DNA of 57,760 bases, from contig CACNPW010000003.1 of the NCBI GenBank assembly GCA_902622475.1, forward strand, positions 1 through 57,760, given 5' to 3'. The notes below the pieces were generated by a model. That model saw only the letters and a program-made list of their open reading frames with translations. It was not told the DNA's origin and ran no database searches. The position numbers were made by a program, and so were the translations under genes. The DNA comes from an uncultured Alphaproteobacteria bacterium (GTDB lineage: Bacteria; Pseudomonadota; Alphaproteobacteria; HIMB59; GCA-002718135). This document shows positions 28,737 through 38,160 of the stretch, in pieces; position 1 is the first letter of the stretch; the number at the start of each line of letters is the position of its first letter.

Positions 28737-30319
28737 TTTTTATTCTTTAAATCATTTAATAGCTTAAAAGTAATGCTATCAAAAATAGCGCTATAAGATG
28801 CATCAATAATATTTGGAGATACGCCAATAGTTGTCCAATGTGTATTAGTGGAATCAGATGATTCAATTAAAACTCTTGTGATAGCGCCAGTACCTTTTTC
28901 TGATGAAAGAATCATAACTTTGTAATCAGTTAACTTTAAATCTTTAAGATCAGGATAATAATCAATTAGGGCTTTTCTTAATGCACTATCAATAGCATTT
29001 ACTGGACCATTTCCAGTACCCACTGTCATCATATTTGAATCTTTAACTTTTAAAAATACCGTAGCCTCTGCTTCAGTAACAATTTCACCTTTAGCATTCC
29101 ATCTTCTTTCATCTGTGACTCTAAATTTTTCTAAATTATAAAAATCCTCAAAATGACCAAGATGACGTCTTACTAATAGTTCAAAACTAGCTAAAGCAGT
29201 ATCAAATGAATATCCTTCTGATTCTTTTTCCTTGATAATCTCTAAGATATTGTTGGTTTCATTTTTAGGTAGATCAATATTAATCTTATTTAATTGATTT
29301 AATATATTAGATCTTCCTGCCTGATTTGAAATTACTACGTTTCTAGAATTACCAACAATTTCTGGTTTAATATGTTCATAAGTTGAAGAATTTTTTTCTA
29401 TGGCAGATGCATGTAATCCACCTTTATGAGAGAAAGCATGATCTCCAACATATGGAGCATTTTTTCTTGAAGGCATGTTTAGAATATCGTTTAATGTTCT
29501 AGAAATATGAATTAAATTTTTTAACTTATCTTTTGAAATATTTGTTTTATATTTTGTTTTTAAAACCAAAGATGGAATTAAGGAAATTAAATTAGTATTT
29601 CCACATCTTTCTCCTAAACCATTAATTGTTCCCTGTATCTGTCTTGCTCCAGCATTAATAGCTGCTAATGCATTTGCAACTGCATTGTCAGTATCATTGT
29701 GAGCATGTATACCAACATTTTGACCTGGTATAACTTTTACTACTTCTGAAACAATATTGTAAATTTCATCTGGAAGAGTTCCCCCATTTGTATCACAAAG
29801 CACAACCCATCTTGCACCAGCGTCATACGCTGCTTTAATACAATTCAATGCAAACTCTTTATTTTCTTTAAAGCCATCAAAAAAATGTTCTGCATCAAAA
29901 ATTGGCTCTTTGTTTTTATTTTTTATTGATTGAATACTATCACTGATCATTTTTAAATTTTCATCTTCAGATATTTCTAAAGCGTTTTTTACGTGAAATG
30001 ATGATGATTTACCTACAATACAAACACAACTTGCGCTTGAATTAATAAGTGCATTTAATCCTGGATCGTTATCTGCACTTCTACCTGGTCTTCTTGTCAT
30101 ACCAAAGGCAGTCAATTTACTTTTTGAAAATTTTGTATTTCTAGAAAAAAAATCATTATCGGTAGGATTTGCTCCAGGCCATCCACCTTCAATGTAATCT
30201 ATTCCTAAATCATCAAGATGTTGGGATATATTCATTTTATCACTAACAGAAAAATTAACTCCTGTTGTTTGCTGACCATCTCTAAGTGTGGTATCGAATA
30301 AATATACTTTATCTTCCAT
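28733..30319 (-). CDS. cimA: (R)-citramalate synthase
   Basis: 528 residues. Condenses pyruvate and acetyl-CoA to citramalate, giving a threonine-independent route to 2-oxobutyrate and isoleucine. DRE-TIM barrel start LFDTTLRDGQQTTGVNFS; WVVLCDTNGGTLPDE; the metal-binding HAHNDTDNAVAN; GTINGLGERCGN; and the C-terminal LeuA-type allosteric domain at about residues 400-520. The length and the TTLRDGQQ-x2-G motif favour citramalate synthase over 2-isopropylmalate or homocitrate synthase. It overlaps trmJ by 4 nt. Confidence 0.9.
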   Translation of the reverse strand: MEDKVYLFDTTLRDGQQTTGVNFSVSDKMNISQHLDDLGIDYIEGGWPGANPTDNDFFSRNTKFSKSKLTAFGMTRRPGRSADNDPGLNALINSSASCVCIVGKSSSFHVKNALEISEDENLKMISDSIQSIKNKNKEPIFDAEHFFDGFKENKEFALNCIKAAYDAGARWVVLCDTNGGTLPDEIYNIVSEVVKVIPGQNVGIHAHNDTDNAVANALAAINAGARQIQGTINGLGERCGNTNLISLIPSLVLKTKYKTNISKDKLKNLIHISRTLNDILNMPSRKNAPYVGDHAFSHKGGLHASAIEKNSSTYEHIKPEIVGNSRNVVISNQAGRSNILNQLNKINIDLPKNETNNILEIIKEKESEGYSFDTALASFELLVRRHLGHFEDFYNLEKFRVTDERRWNAKGEIVTEAEATVFLKVKDSNMMTVGTGNGPVNAIDSALRKALIDYYPDLKDLKLTDYKVMILSSEKGTGAITRVLIESSDSTNTHWTTIGVSPNIIDASYSAIFDSITFKLLNDLKNKN

Positions 30320-30357
30320 AATTACTAGATCGCTAATAGAGTATAAATTAAAATTTA

Positions 30358-31692
30358 CTAGATTTTTCCAAGTTTTTGCAAGATTTCGTCTCTATCAAAT
30401 AATGGTAGTAGATATTTTAATTCGGGTCCATGAGATTTTCCTGTCAAAATTAACCTCAAAGGCATAAATAAATCTTTTCCTTTAAGCCCAGTTTTTTTGT
30501 TAATTTTTGATGTCCAATGATCCCATGTTGTTTCATCAAAAGGACCCTCGGGTAATTCATCAACTGCCGTATTAATAAAACTATCATCAATATTTAAATC
30601 TTTAGCATTATTTATTTTTGTAATTACTTCTTCCCATTCTTTAGCTTGATTAACAAATGAAATATTATTTTTAATAAAACGCCAAAAACTCTCTTTTTGA
30701 AAATTAGATTTTATGTTTTTTAACTTATGACTAATCTCATTATAACTAAATAATTTAATAGTATTTTCATTAAGATTTCTCAAGGATTCAATTGAAAATT
30801 TAGCAGAAGATCTAGATAAGCTTTGAATATCAAATTTTTTTACTATTTCATTTAAATCTTTAATTGGATCAATATTACTGCTTGAACCAATAAAAAGAAA
30901 ATAATTAAGTAAAGATATATTTTCGTATCCTTCGTCTCTAAAATTTTCAATTGAAAGACTGCCAAGTCTTTTGCTAAAACCCTTACCAGTTTCATCAACT
31001 AAGAATGGATGATGAGCAAATGATGGAATAGAAGATTCAAGAGACTTAAAAATTTGAATATGATATGCAGTATTAGCAATGTGATCTTCGCCTCTAATAA
31101 TATGCGTAATTTTTTCTTCAATATCATCAATGACTGAAGGTAAATGGTATAACAATGTTCCATCAGCTCTAATTAAAACAGGATCACTCAAATTTTTTGC
31201 ATCAAATGAAACATCTCCTTTAATGATATCTTTCCAACCAATATTTTCATGATCTAATTTGAATCTCCAATGGGGTTGGATTCCAGATTCTATTTTTTTT
31301 TCTACTTCTTCATCACTTAGATTTAATGATGATCTATCATAAATAGGTGGTTTCCCAGATAATAACAAAGATTTTTTCTTTAAAGCTAATTCCTCTTCTG
31401 TTTCAAAACATGGATAAAGTCTTTTCTTTTTTTTTAGAATTTGGATTTTCTCATTGTAAATATGCTGTCTAGAGGACTGATTAAAAGTGTAACTCCAATT
31501 TAATCCAAGCCATTTAAGATCATCTTTGATACTTGTTTCAAATTCTTTAGAACTCCTATTGGCATCAGTATCATCAATTCTTAATACAAACTCACCTTGA
31601 TATTTTTGACAAAAAATCCAATTCAAAATTGCTGATCTAGCATTACCGATATGTATTTTTCCTGTAGGGCTAGGAGCGAACCTACACTTCAT
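30358..31692 (-). CDS. gltX: Glutamyl-tRNA synthetase
   Basis: 444-residue class I synthetase. HIGH motif as HIGN in APSPTGKIHIGNARSA; the KMSKS loop reads FSKRLGS, the form seen in the second alphaproteobacterial GluRS type. Alphaproteobacteria often have two GluRS copies, one of which may serve tRNA-Gln, and I cannot tell from this window whether another exists. Two bases separate it from the upstream nadE stop-start junction (nadE ends at 31694). Confidence 0.93.
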   Translation of the reverse strand: MKCRFAPSPTGKIHIGNARSAILNWIFCQKYQGEFVLRIDDTDANRSSKEFETSIKDDLKWLGLNWSYTFNQSSRQHIYNEKIQILKKKKRLYPCFETEEELALKKKSLLLSGKPPIYDRSSLNLSDEEVEKKIESGIQPHWRFKLDHENIGWKDIIKGDVSFDAKNLSDPVLIRADGTLLYHLPSVIDDIEEKITHIIRGEDHIANTAYHIQIFKSLESSIPSFAHHPFLVDETGKGFSKRLGSLSIENFRDEGYENISLLNYFLFIGSSSNIDPIKDLNEIVKKFDIQSLSRSSAKFSIESLRNLNENTIKLFSYNEISHKLKNIKSNFQKESFWRFIKNNISFVNQAKEWEEVITKINNAKDLNIDDSFINTAVDELPEGPFDETTWDHWTSKINKKTGLKGKDLFMPLRLILTGKSHGPELKYLLPLFDRDEILQKLGKI

Positions 31693-31693
31693 A

Positions 31694-32434
31694 TTATTCT
31701 TTAGGAATTTCGCAAACGGGAATAGGCTTCATCTTATGAAGATTTGGCTTTCTAATTTTTTCGTATCTACTGTAGTATTCACTAGACTTATTTTCCATTG
31801 CTTCTTCTAATTGCTTATATGAAAGACCAAGCTGGCTTTCATCATTTCTACTATCATCCCATAAACCATCTGTCGGTGCTGCGCTAATAATATCTTTTAT
31901 AACCCCAATTTCTTCGGCTAATTCCCACACCTCAGTTTTAGTACAATCTGCTATTGGCGATATATCTACGCCTCCATCACCATATTTTGTATAAAATCCA
32001 ACACCAAAATCTTCAACTTTATTTCCAGTACCAACAACTATACCATTATTACTTTGAGCTATTTGGTATAGAGTTACCATTCTTAGTCTAGATCTTGAAT
32101 TTGCAAAAGCTAACTCACTATCAAAATTTTGCATCGTATTTTGAAATGTTTTAAAAACATTATCTAGCTCGATTATTTTTGTTTCTACATTTGGGTAATT
32201 TTGCTCTAAATATTCTAAATGTCTTAAACTTAAATCATGTTGTGATGAATTTTGCTTAATAGGCATTGAAACAGCTATAGTTTTTAAACCAGTTTGAGCA
32301 CATAAGGTGCTAGTCAGAGCTGAATCAACTCCTCCTGACACTCCTATTACTAGTGTAGTTTGATTATTATTTATAGATTTAGCGTAATCTTTAATCCAAT
32401 TAGAAATGTATGCGATTTTATCTTTTGAATTCAT
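31694..32434 (-). CDS. nadE: NAD synthase, ammonia-dependent form
   Basis: 246 residues. ATP-dependent amidation of deamido-NAD. P-loop GVSGGVDSALTS at about residues 31-42; AFANSRSRLRM; GTGNKVEDFGVGFYTKYGDGGVDISP (shown in outline). The glutaminase (nitrilase) domain of long NadE proteins is missing, so free ammonia or a partner amidase must supply nitrogen. It lies between the class II DAHP synthase and gltX on one strand. Confidence 0.93.
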   Translation of the reverse strand: MNSKDKIAYISNWIKDYAKSINNNQTTLVIGVSGGVDSALTSTLCAQTGLKTIAVSMPIKQNSSQHDLSLRHLEYLEQNYPNVETKIIELDNVFKTFQNTMQNFDSELAFANSRSRLRMVTLYQIAQSNNGIVVGTGNKVEDFGVGFYTKYGDGGVDISPIADCTKTEVWELAEEIGVIKDIISAAPTDGLWDDSRNDESQLGLSYKQLEEAMENKSSEYYSRYEKIRKPNLHKMKPIPVCEIPKE

Positions 32435-32455
32435 AAGTAATATATAAATATAAAT

Positions 32456-33829
32456 TTATAAATTTGAAGATTGCTTTGAGAGCAATTTTTCTTCTTTTAA
32501 AAAATCTGATAATAAAAAAGCCAATTCTAGAGACTGCGAGGCATTTAGTCTCGGATCACAATATGTATGATATCTATTTTTTAGATCTTCATCTGTTATT
32601 TCTTGAAGACCTCCCATACATTCTGTAACATCTTGACCAGTCATTTCTAAATGGACGCCGCCTGGATATGTTCCTTCGCTTCTGTGAATTTGAAAAAATT
32701 GCTGAATTTCAGAAATTATATCTTTTAATGGCCTAGTTTTAAAACCAGTGTTAGATTTGATAGTATTTCCATGCATGGGGTCACAAGTCCAAACAACATT
32801 TTTACCAGCTGAATTAACTGATCTAATTATTTTTGGAAGTATTCCACTAACTTTTTCATGACCCATTCTACATATCAGCGTTATTTTTCCAGCTTCATTA
32901 TTTGGATTCAACACATCTAATATCTTTAATAGTTCTTCTGTCTTTGTGCTTGGACCAACTTTAATACCTATAGGGTTCTCAATACCTCTTAAAAATTCAA
33001 TATGTGCTCCATCAAGTTGTCGTGTTCTGTCACCTACCCATAACATGTGAGCTGAAACATCGTACCACTTACCTGAAGTACTATCTATTCTTGTTAATGC
33101 TTCCTCATATTGAAGAAGTAAAGCTTCATGACTTGTAAAGAAATCTGTTTCATTTAATTGTCTTACACTGTTTCCATTTATTCCACATGCCTCCATAAAA
33201 GATAAGCATTCGTCAATTCTAGAAGATATCTCTCTAAATTTAGCAGCATTCTCACCTTTAACAAAATTTAGGTTCCATTGATGTATTTTATTTAAATTGG
33301 CAAAACCGCCCTGAGAAAAAGCTCTTAAAAGATTAAGTGTAGATGCAGACTGATTGTAGGCCTGAATTAATCTATCTGGATTAGGATCTCTGTCTTTTTG
33401 ATTGAAGTCTATCCCATTAATTATATCGCCTTTATAAGACTCTAGCTCTAAATCATTAATAACTTCTGTGGCAGATGATCTTGGCTTTGCAAACTGTCCA
33501 GCAATTCTTCCTACTTTAACAATTGGAGAAGAAGCGCCAAACGTTAATACAACAGCCATTTGTAAAATAACTTTAAATGTATCTCTAATATTATCTGGAT
33601 GAAAATCTGCAAAACTTTCTGCACAATCTCCACCTTGTAATAAAAAAGCATTTCCGTTTGAAACTTCTCCAAGTTTCTTTTTTAATAGTCTCGCTTCTCC
33701 AGCAAAAACTAAAGGTGGATATTTGGAAATTTCATTTAGAGTTTTATTTAGATGATCTTCATTCTGATAGTTAGGCATATGAAGAGCATTTTTATTTCTC
33801 CAACTACTTGGTGACCATTTATCGCTCAT
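32456..33829 (-). CDS. 3-deoxy-7-phosphoheptulonate synthase, class II
   Basis: 457-residue plant-like (type II, AroA-II) DAHP synthase, first enzyme of the shikimate pathway. Motifs: WSPSSWRNKNALHMPNY at the N-terminus, LQGGDCAESFADF, VKVGRIAGQFAKPRSS, WVGDRTRQLDGAHIEF, IGIKVGPS, WTCDPMHGNT and GGVHLEMTGQDVTEC. The gene is preceded on its strand by a short region of competing stem segments and a six-codon ORF that overlaps the start codon. Confidence 0.94.
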   Translation of the reverse strand: MSDKWSPSSWRNKNALHMPNYQNEDHLNKTLNEISKYPPLVFAGEARLLKKKLGEVSNGNAFLLQGGDCAESFADFHPDNIRDTFKVILQMAVVLTFGASSPIVKVGRIAGQFAKPRSSATEVINDLELESYKGDIINGIDFNQKDRDPNPDRLIQAYNQSASTLNLLRAFSQGGFANLNKIHQWNLNFVKGENAAKFREISSRIDECLSFMEACGINGNSVRQLNETDFFTSHEALLLQYEEALTRIDSTSGKWYDVSAHMLWVGDRTRQLDGAHIEFLRGIENPIGIKVGPSTKTEELLKILDVLNPNNEAGKITLICRMGHEKVSGILPKIIRSVNSAGKNVVWTCDPMHGNTIKSNTGFKTRPLKDIISEIQQFFQIHRSEGTYPGGVHLEMTGQDVTECMGGLQEITDEDLKNRYHTYCDPRLNASQSLELAFLLSDFLKEEKLLSKQSSNL

Positions 33830-33875
33830 AATCTGAAAGGGCTCATAAACCCTAATATATCTTGAAACAAGGGTT
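33826..33875 (-). promoter_or_regulatory. Possible leader of the DAHP synthase gene: competing stems and a six-codon ORF
   Basis: Read on the minus strand, AACCCT (33875-33870), AGGGTT (33853-33848) and CCCT (33841-33838) can form two mutually exclusive stems that share the middle segment. The second stem encloses the ATG of a tiny ORF, MSPFRL, whose TGA overlaps the DAHP synthase ATG (ATGA). Stems are short and there is no U-run, so this is weak evidence for translational coupling or attenuation. Confidence 0.25.
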
Positions 33876-33876
33876 A

Positions 33877-35175
33877 TTATTTAGATCTTTTATTTCTTAG
33901 AATTTTTAAGGCTGATCTTTCAATAGCAAGTGAATTTTTGGGAATATTTTTAGTGATAACACTACCTGCGCCAATTCTAGATTTAGACTCAATTACAACT
34001 GGAGCAATGAGTGATGTGTTTGAACCTATAAATACATTATCTTTTATTATCGTTTTGTGTTTTTTCTTTCCATCATAGTTACAAGTTATTGTGCCGGCAC
34101 CTATATTCACATTATTTCCTATTTCTGAATCTCCAACATATGAAAGATGAGCAATAGAAACATTATTTCCAATTTTAGAATTTTTTATTTCAACAAAGTT
34201 ACCAATCCTTGATTTTTTTCCGATTTTTGTTTTTGGTCTTAATCTAGCACTTGGACCAATATATGAATTTTCATCTATTGTAACCTCTTCTAAGTATGAA
34301 TTACTTTTAATTATTGAACCTTTTTTTATAATTGTTTTTTCCTTTATTGTAACATTGCTTTCAATTGTAACAGTAGGTTCAATTTTGGTGTCATAGCTTA
34401 AATAACAAGTATTGGGTTTTAAAAAATTGACTCCATTTTTTATAAAATTTTTTACGTATTTTTTTTGCAAGATATTTTGTACAACATTAAAATCATCCAA
34501 TGTATTTATGCCCAACATTGTTTCTTTGTTGCACTCAATATAATTGATAGGAATATTTTTTTTTGAAAAAATTTTGCATATATCAGGAAGATATCTTTCT
34601 TTTTTAATTTTATTTTCTTTAATATTTTTTAAATTATCAAATAATAATTTAGTATTTGCTATCAAAATACCAGAATTACATAAATTAATTTTTTTTTGTT
34701 CAGGTTTTAAATTGATTTGCTCAATTATTTCTTCAACGTAGTTGTTATTCAATAATAACCTACCATAACCATGTGGCTCTGAAGTATTAAATGCAATTAA
34801 TGAAGCTTTCGCTTTACTTTTTTTAAATTTACTAACTAGTTTTCTTATATCTTTAACTTCAACTAAAGGTGTATCACCAAATAAAATTAAAATATTTTTT
34901 GATTTAACAAATTTTTTAACTTGCTCAATTGCATCAGCGGTTCCTTTTTGTTTTTTTTGAACAACTAACTTTGAGGTATTTAATATTAACTTTAATTCTT
35001 CTTTATTTTTTTCATTAGATACAACTAATATATTTTTACCAGATATTTTTTTTGCAATATTAAAAATATGTGAAACAATTGGTAACCCGCATAATGGATA
35101 AACAAGCTTTGATTTACTTGCTTTAAATCTCGTACTATTGCCTGCAGCAAGTATAACAGTTGTGATATCAGACAT
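33877..35175 (-). CDS. glmU: Bifunctional UDP-GlcNAc pyrophosphorylase / glucosamine-1-phosphate acetyltransferase
   Basis: 432 residues, slightly short of the E. coli 456. The N-terminal uridylyltransferase half has LAAGNSTRFKASKSKLVYPL (LAAGxGTRM-type) and FGDTPLV; the C-terminal half is a left-handed beta-helix of hexapeptide repeats (GPSARLRP, GNFVEIKNS, AHLSYVGDSEIG, NIGAGTITCNYDG). Makes UDP-GlcNAc for peptidoglycan and lipopolysaccharide. It starts four bases after the ParA-like gene. Confidence 0.94.
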   Translation of the reverse strand: MSDITTVILAAGNSTRFKASKSKLVYPLCGLPIVSHIFNIAKKISGKNILVVSNEKNKEELKLILNTSKLVVQKKQKGTADAIEQVKKFVKSKNILILFGDTPLVEVKDIRKLVSKFKKSKAKASLIAFNTSEPHGYGRLLLNNNYVEEIIEQINLKPEQKKINLCNSGILIANTKLLFDNLKNIKENKIKKERYLPDICKIFSKKNIPINYIECNKETMLGINTLDDFNVVQNILQKKYVKNFIKNGVNFLKPNTCYLSYDTKIEPTVTIESNVTIKEKTIIKKGSIIKSNSYLEEVTIDENSYIGPSARLRPKTKIGKKSRIGNFVEIKNSKIGNNVSIAHLSYVGDSEIGNNVNIGAGTITCNYDGKKKHKTIIKDNVFIGSNTSLIAPVVIESKSRIGAGSVITKNIPKNSLAIERSALKILRNKRSK

Positions 35176-35179
35176 TAAG

Positions 35180-35818
35180 TTAGAAATTTCTTAAAATTTC
35201 GTTTCCAACATTAATTATTTCTTTTGAAGCATCTGATGTAACACTTATATCTACTACACCCCTTCCAACTGAGAATGTTTCTGCAAATAATACTTTGCTA
35301 GACAATCGGGAGCGAGCAATTTTAGCACCAGCGTATCTTAAACGCAAAATCATTGCGTCAGTTAATTTTGCTCTCGGCATCACTCTATTAAGAATAATTA
35401 TTGGATTTTTTCTTTCTTGTTTTGCAATTTTTAAAAAAGGAAGTGTAGCCATTAAGTCTACTGGACTTGGTTGTACTGGAACAAATACTCTATCAGAAGC
35501 TTTTACAACCTGCATTGTTTCAAAAGTTATAGATGGAGGGCTATCAATTATTATAAAGTCGTACTTTCTTTTTATGGCTTTAATTTCATCTATTAAATTC
35601 CTTATATCAAAATTTAATTGAGTTATTCCAATATCATCTTCACCATAATAAGATTTTCTTGCTTCAAGCCAATATGATAGACTTTTTTGTGCATCAGCAT
35701 CTATAACAGCTACTTTGTAACCACTATTGCTCCACAAAACTGATAAATTTGCTGAAAGAGTCGATTTACCTGAACCACCTTTTTGATTCGAAAATGCTAT
35801 AACTTTTCCCATATACAA
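35180..35818 (-). CDS. ParA/MinD family ATPase, unpaired
   Basis: 212-residue deviant Walker ATPase. Walker A' NQKGGSGKST at residues 11-20, then VIDADAQKSLSYWLEARKSY, and FIIIDSPPSI for Walker B. The short ParA type (no N-terminal HTH) resembles proteins that position cargo other than chromosomes, such as chemotaxis arrays or carbon bodies; no parB gene or parS-like repeat is seen nearby. A second ATG at 35812 (MGKVIAFSN) is a possible start. It precedes glmU on the same strand. Confidence 0.82.
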   Translation of the reverse strand: MYMGKVIAFSNQKGGSGKSTLSANLSVLWSNSGYKVAVIDADAQKSLSYWLEARKSYYGEDDIGITQLNFDIRNLIDEIKAIKRKYDFIIIDSPPSITFETMQVVKASDRVFVPVQPSPVDLMATLPFLKIAKQERKNPIIILNRVMPRAKLTDAMILRLRYAGAKIARSRLSSKVLFAETFSVGRGVVDISVTSDASKEIINVGNEILRNF

Positions 35819-35869
35819 GTATTGATAATAACTATTTTAAAGATAGATGGAAACATTTTATAAAAAAAT

Positions 35870-36787
35870 ATGAAAAAAAATAAGTTAGATATTGCAAAAA
35901 ATTTATTAAGCAGTGGAGAACTTGTAGTATTTCCCACAGAAACAGTATTTGGTCTTGGAGCAGATGCAACAAATGATGAGGCTGTAAAATCTATTTTTAA
36001 AGTAAAAAAAAGACCAAGAAGTAATCCAATTATCTGTCACTTTAAAAGTATTAAACAAATAGAAAAATATTTTATTTTAAATAAATTTGAAAAAAAATTA
36101 GGTTCAAAATTCTGGCCTGGTCCTTTGACAATAATATTAAAAAAAAAGAAAAATTCTAAAATATCAAAATTAGTCTCTAATAACTCAACTTTAGTTGGCT
36201 GCAGAATTCCTAGTAATAAATTGGCTAAAAAATTAATTACTTTATTTGACCTACCTATTGCAGCCCCTAGTGCTAATCTGTCAGAAAGAACTTCCGTAAC
36301 CAATATTATGGATATCGATCCTATTCTAGTAAAAAAAATATTTGTTTTAAAAGATAAACAGTCTTCTCATGGACTAGAGTCCACAGTTGTTAGAATTGAT
36401 AACAATAATGAAATTGAAGTATTAAGATATGGCAGCATAACTGTTGAAGAGCTAAATAAATATGCAAAAGTAAAAATTAAAAAGAAATCATCTATTTCTC
36501 CTGGTAATTTAAAAAAACATTATTCAACTTTAAAGCCAATAAGAATGAATGCTAAGAGAATACTAAAAAATGAAGGTTTATTAAATTTTGGCAATAATAA
36601 ATTAAAGTCTAAAATAATTAATTTAAATTTGAGTAATAAAAAAAATTTAAATGAAGCAGCAAAAAATTTTTATCATTATCTTCATAAATTAGATCAAAGT
36701 AGATGCAAAAAAATTGCTGTAGTAGAAATACCTGATAAAGGGCTTGGCAAAACTATAAATGACAGATTAAGAAGAGCAATTAAGTAA
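35870..36787 (+). CDS. L-threonylcarbamoyladenylate synthase, Sua5/YwlC type
   Basis: 305 residues. Makes threonylcarbamoyl-AMP for the t6A modification of tRNAs reading ANN codons. YrdC core: GELVVFPTETVFGLGADATND, KVKKRPRSNPIICH, FWPGPLTIIL, and PIAAPSANLSERTS. Residues after about 210 form the Sua5 C-terminal domain (SPGNLKKHYSTLKP), so it is the long Sua5 form, not TsaC. Its stop abuts the convergent PuuB-like gene with no spacer. Confidence 0.92.
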   Translation: MKKNKLDIAKNLLSSGELVVFPTETVFGLGADATNDEAVKSIFKVKKRPRSNPIICHFKSIKQIEKYFILNKFEKKLGSKFWPGPLTIILKKKKNSKISKLVSNNSTLVGCRIPSNKLAKKLITLFDLPIAAPSANLSERTSVTNIMDIDPILVKKIFVLKDKQSSHGLESTVVRIDNNNEIEVLRYGSITVEELNKYAKVKIKKKSSISPGNLKKHYSTLKPIRMNAKRILKNEGLLNFGNNKLKSKIINLNLSNKKNLNEAAKNFYHYLHKLDQSRCKKIAVVEIPDKGLGKTINDRLRRAIK

Positions 36788-38110
36788 TTACAATCTATTT
36801 AAATAATCCATTAACCTATAATAAATAATGGCTGAAGAATACAATGGTCTTCTAAACATGTTGCCACCTGGAATTTTAAAATGATTAATTTGATCAAACA
36901 TATCAAAATTATTTGATTTATTTAAAATTTTTTCTGCTACAATTTTTCCTCCCATAATACTCATAGCTAAACCATGCCCAGAGTAAGCATGAGCATAATA
37001 TAACTTTTGATTCATTATAGTTCCAAAAATAGGCAATCTATTAATCGATATTGCCAAGGTACCTCCCCAAGAAAATTCAATTTTAAATTTTTTTAATTCA
37101 GGAAAAACTTTATACATTCGTTTAGAAACAAAACTCTTTGCATCTTTTACAAAATGAGATGTAATTGTTTCAGGTCCTCCAAAAAGAAGTCTGTAGTCTT
37201 CTGAAAATCTATAATAATCAATCATAAATCTAGAATCTATTACGCCACAATTTCTTTTGATTAATTTATTTGCCAGATCTTTTCCGAGAGGTTCAGTTGC
37301 AATAATATAATTGTTTATAGGCATAAAATAATTTCTTTTTGATCCTAAAAGATTATCAAGATAACCATTACAACCAATAATTACTCTCTTCGCTTTAATA
37401 ATATTTTTTCCAGAATGAATTATAACTTCTTTTTGATTATCAATAATTTTATCAGCTGGAGAATTTTCATATATATTTATACCATTTGCTAAACACTGTT
37501 CTGCTAAGCCATATGTCAGTTTTAATGGGTTCAAATGATAAGAATCCTTTAAAAGCATCCCAGAAAAATATCTGTCACTATTAACTTCATCTCTTATTGA
37601 ATTGTGATCAAAGTATTCATAGTTATTATAATTATAATTCTTCTGCATATGCTCAATTTCATCTTCAAAATATTTATAATCTTTTTTTGTGTTGCCAACA
37701 TGAAGAACACCTTGTCTAAGAGCACAATCAATTTTGTATTTTTCAATTAAATTAACTACATTTGAAACAGCATCTAATCCAACTTTCCAAAAAAATTTTG
37801 CTTTTTCAATACCAAATTTTTTTTCTAGGTAGAATTGATCCTTTCTCATACCAATTCCTAGTTGACCACCATTCCTACCAGAGGCACCAGATCCAACTTT
37901 GTTTGCTTCCAAAATAGTTATTGATAAACCTTGATTAGATAAATTTAATGCAGAAGAAATACCTGTTAAACCACCTCCAATAATACATACATCAGTTGAA
38001 ATATTCTCATTTAATTTAATTTGATTAGGAAAATTAGGTGCCGAAAATTTATAAAAACTCTCTTTTTCATTATCATGTTGATTAAAGGTCCTTTTTTTTG
38101 TAGTAAACAT
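36788..38110 (-). CDS. puuB: FAD-dependent amine oxidase, probable gamma-glutamylputrescine oxidase (PuuB-like)
   Basis: 440 residues of the DAO superfamily. The FAD Rossmann motif is DVCIIGGGLTGISSALNLS, followed by GSGASGRNGGQLGIGMRKDQ, a stretch typical of PuuB-like oxidases; GYLDNLLG, FGGPETIT and AHAYSGHGLAMS are the later flavin-binding blocks. In the Puu pathway the enzyme oxidises gamma-glutamylputrescine to gamma-glutamyl-aminobutyraldehyde. Divergent from the PuuA-like gene, with about 50 bases between starts. Context with polyamine uptake and agmatine genes makes this role the best one; other secondary amine substrates remain possible. Confidence 0.82.
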   Translation of the reverse strand: MFTTKKRTFNQHDNEKESFYKFSAPNFPNQIKLNENISTDVCIIGGGLTGISSALNLSNQGLSITILEANKVGSGASGRNGGQLGIGMRKDQFYLEKKFGIEKAKFFWKVGLDAVSNVVNLIEKYKIDCALRQGVLHVGNTKKDYKYFEDEIEHMQKNYNYNNYEYFDHNSIRDEVNSDRYFSGMLLKDSYHLNPLKLTYGLAEQCLANGINIYENSPADKIIDNQKEVIIHSGKNIIKAKRVIIGCNGYLDNLLGSKRNYFMPINNYIIATEPLGKDLANKLIKRNCGVIDSRFMIDYYRFSEDYRLLFGGPETITSHFVKDAKSFVSKRMYKVFPELKKFKIEFSWGGTLAISINRLPIFGTIMNQKLYYAHAYSGHGLAMSIMGGKIVAEKILNKSNNFDMFDQINHFKIPGGNMFRRPLYSSAIIYYRLMDYLNRL

Positions 38111-38160
38111 TAACGTATCTTTAATGGTTTAATAATAATTAGTAAACAAACAGTCTCAAT

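Noticed and set aside
35180..35818. Plasmid or chromosome partition locus
   Set aside because: No parB gene, no parS-like repeats, and the neighbours are all housekeeping genes.
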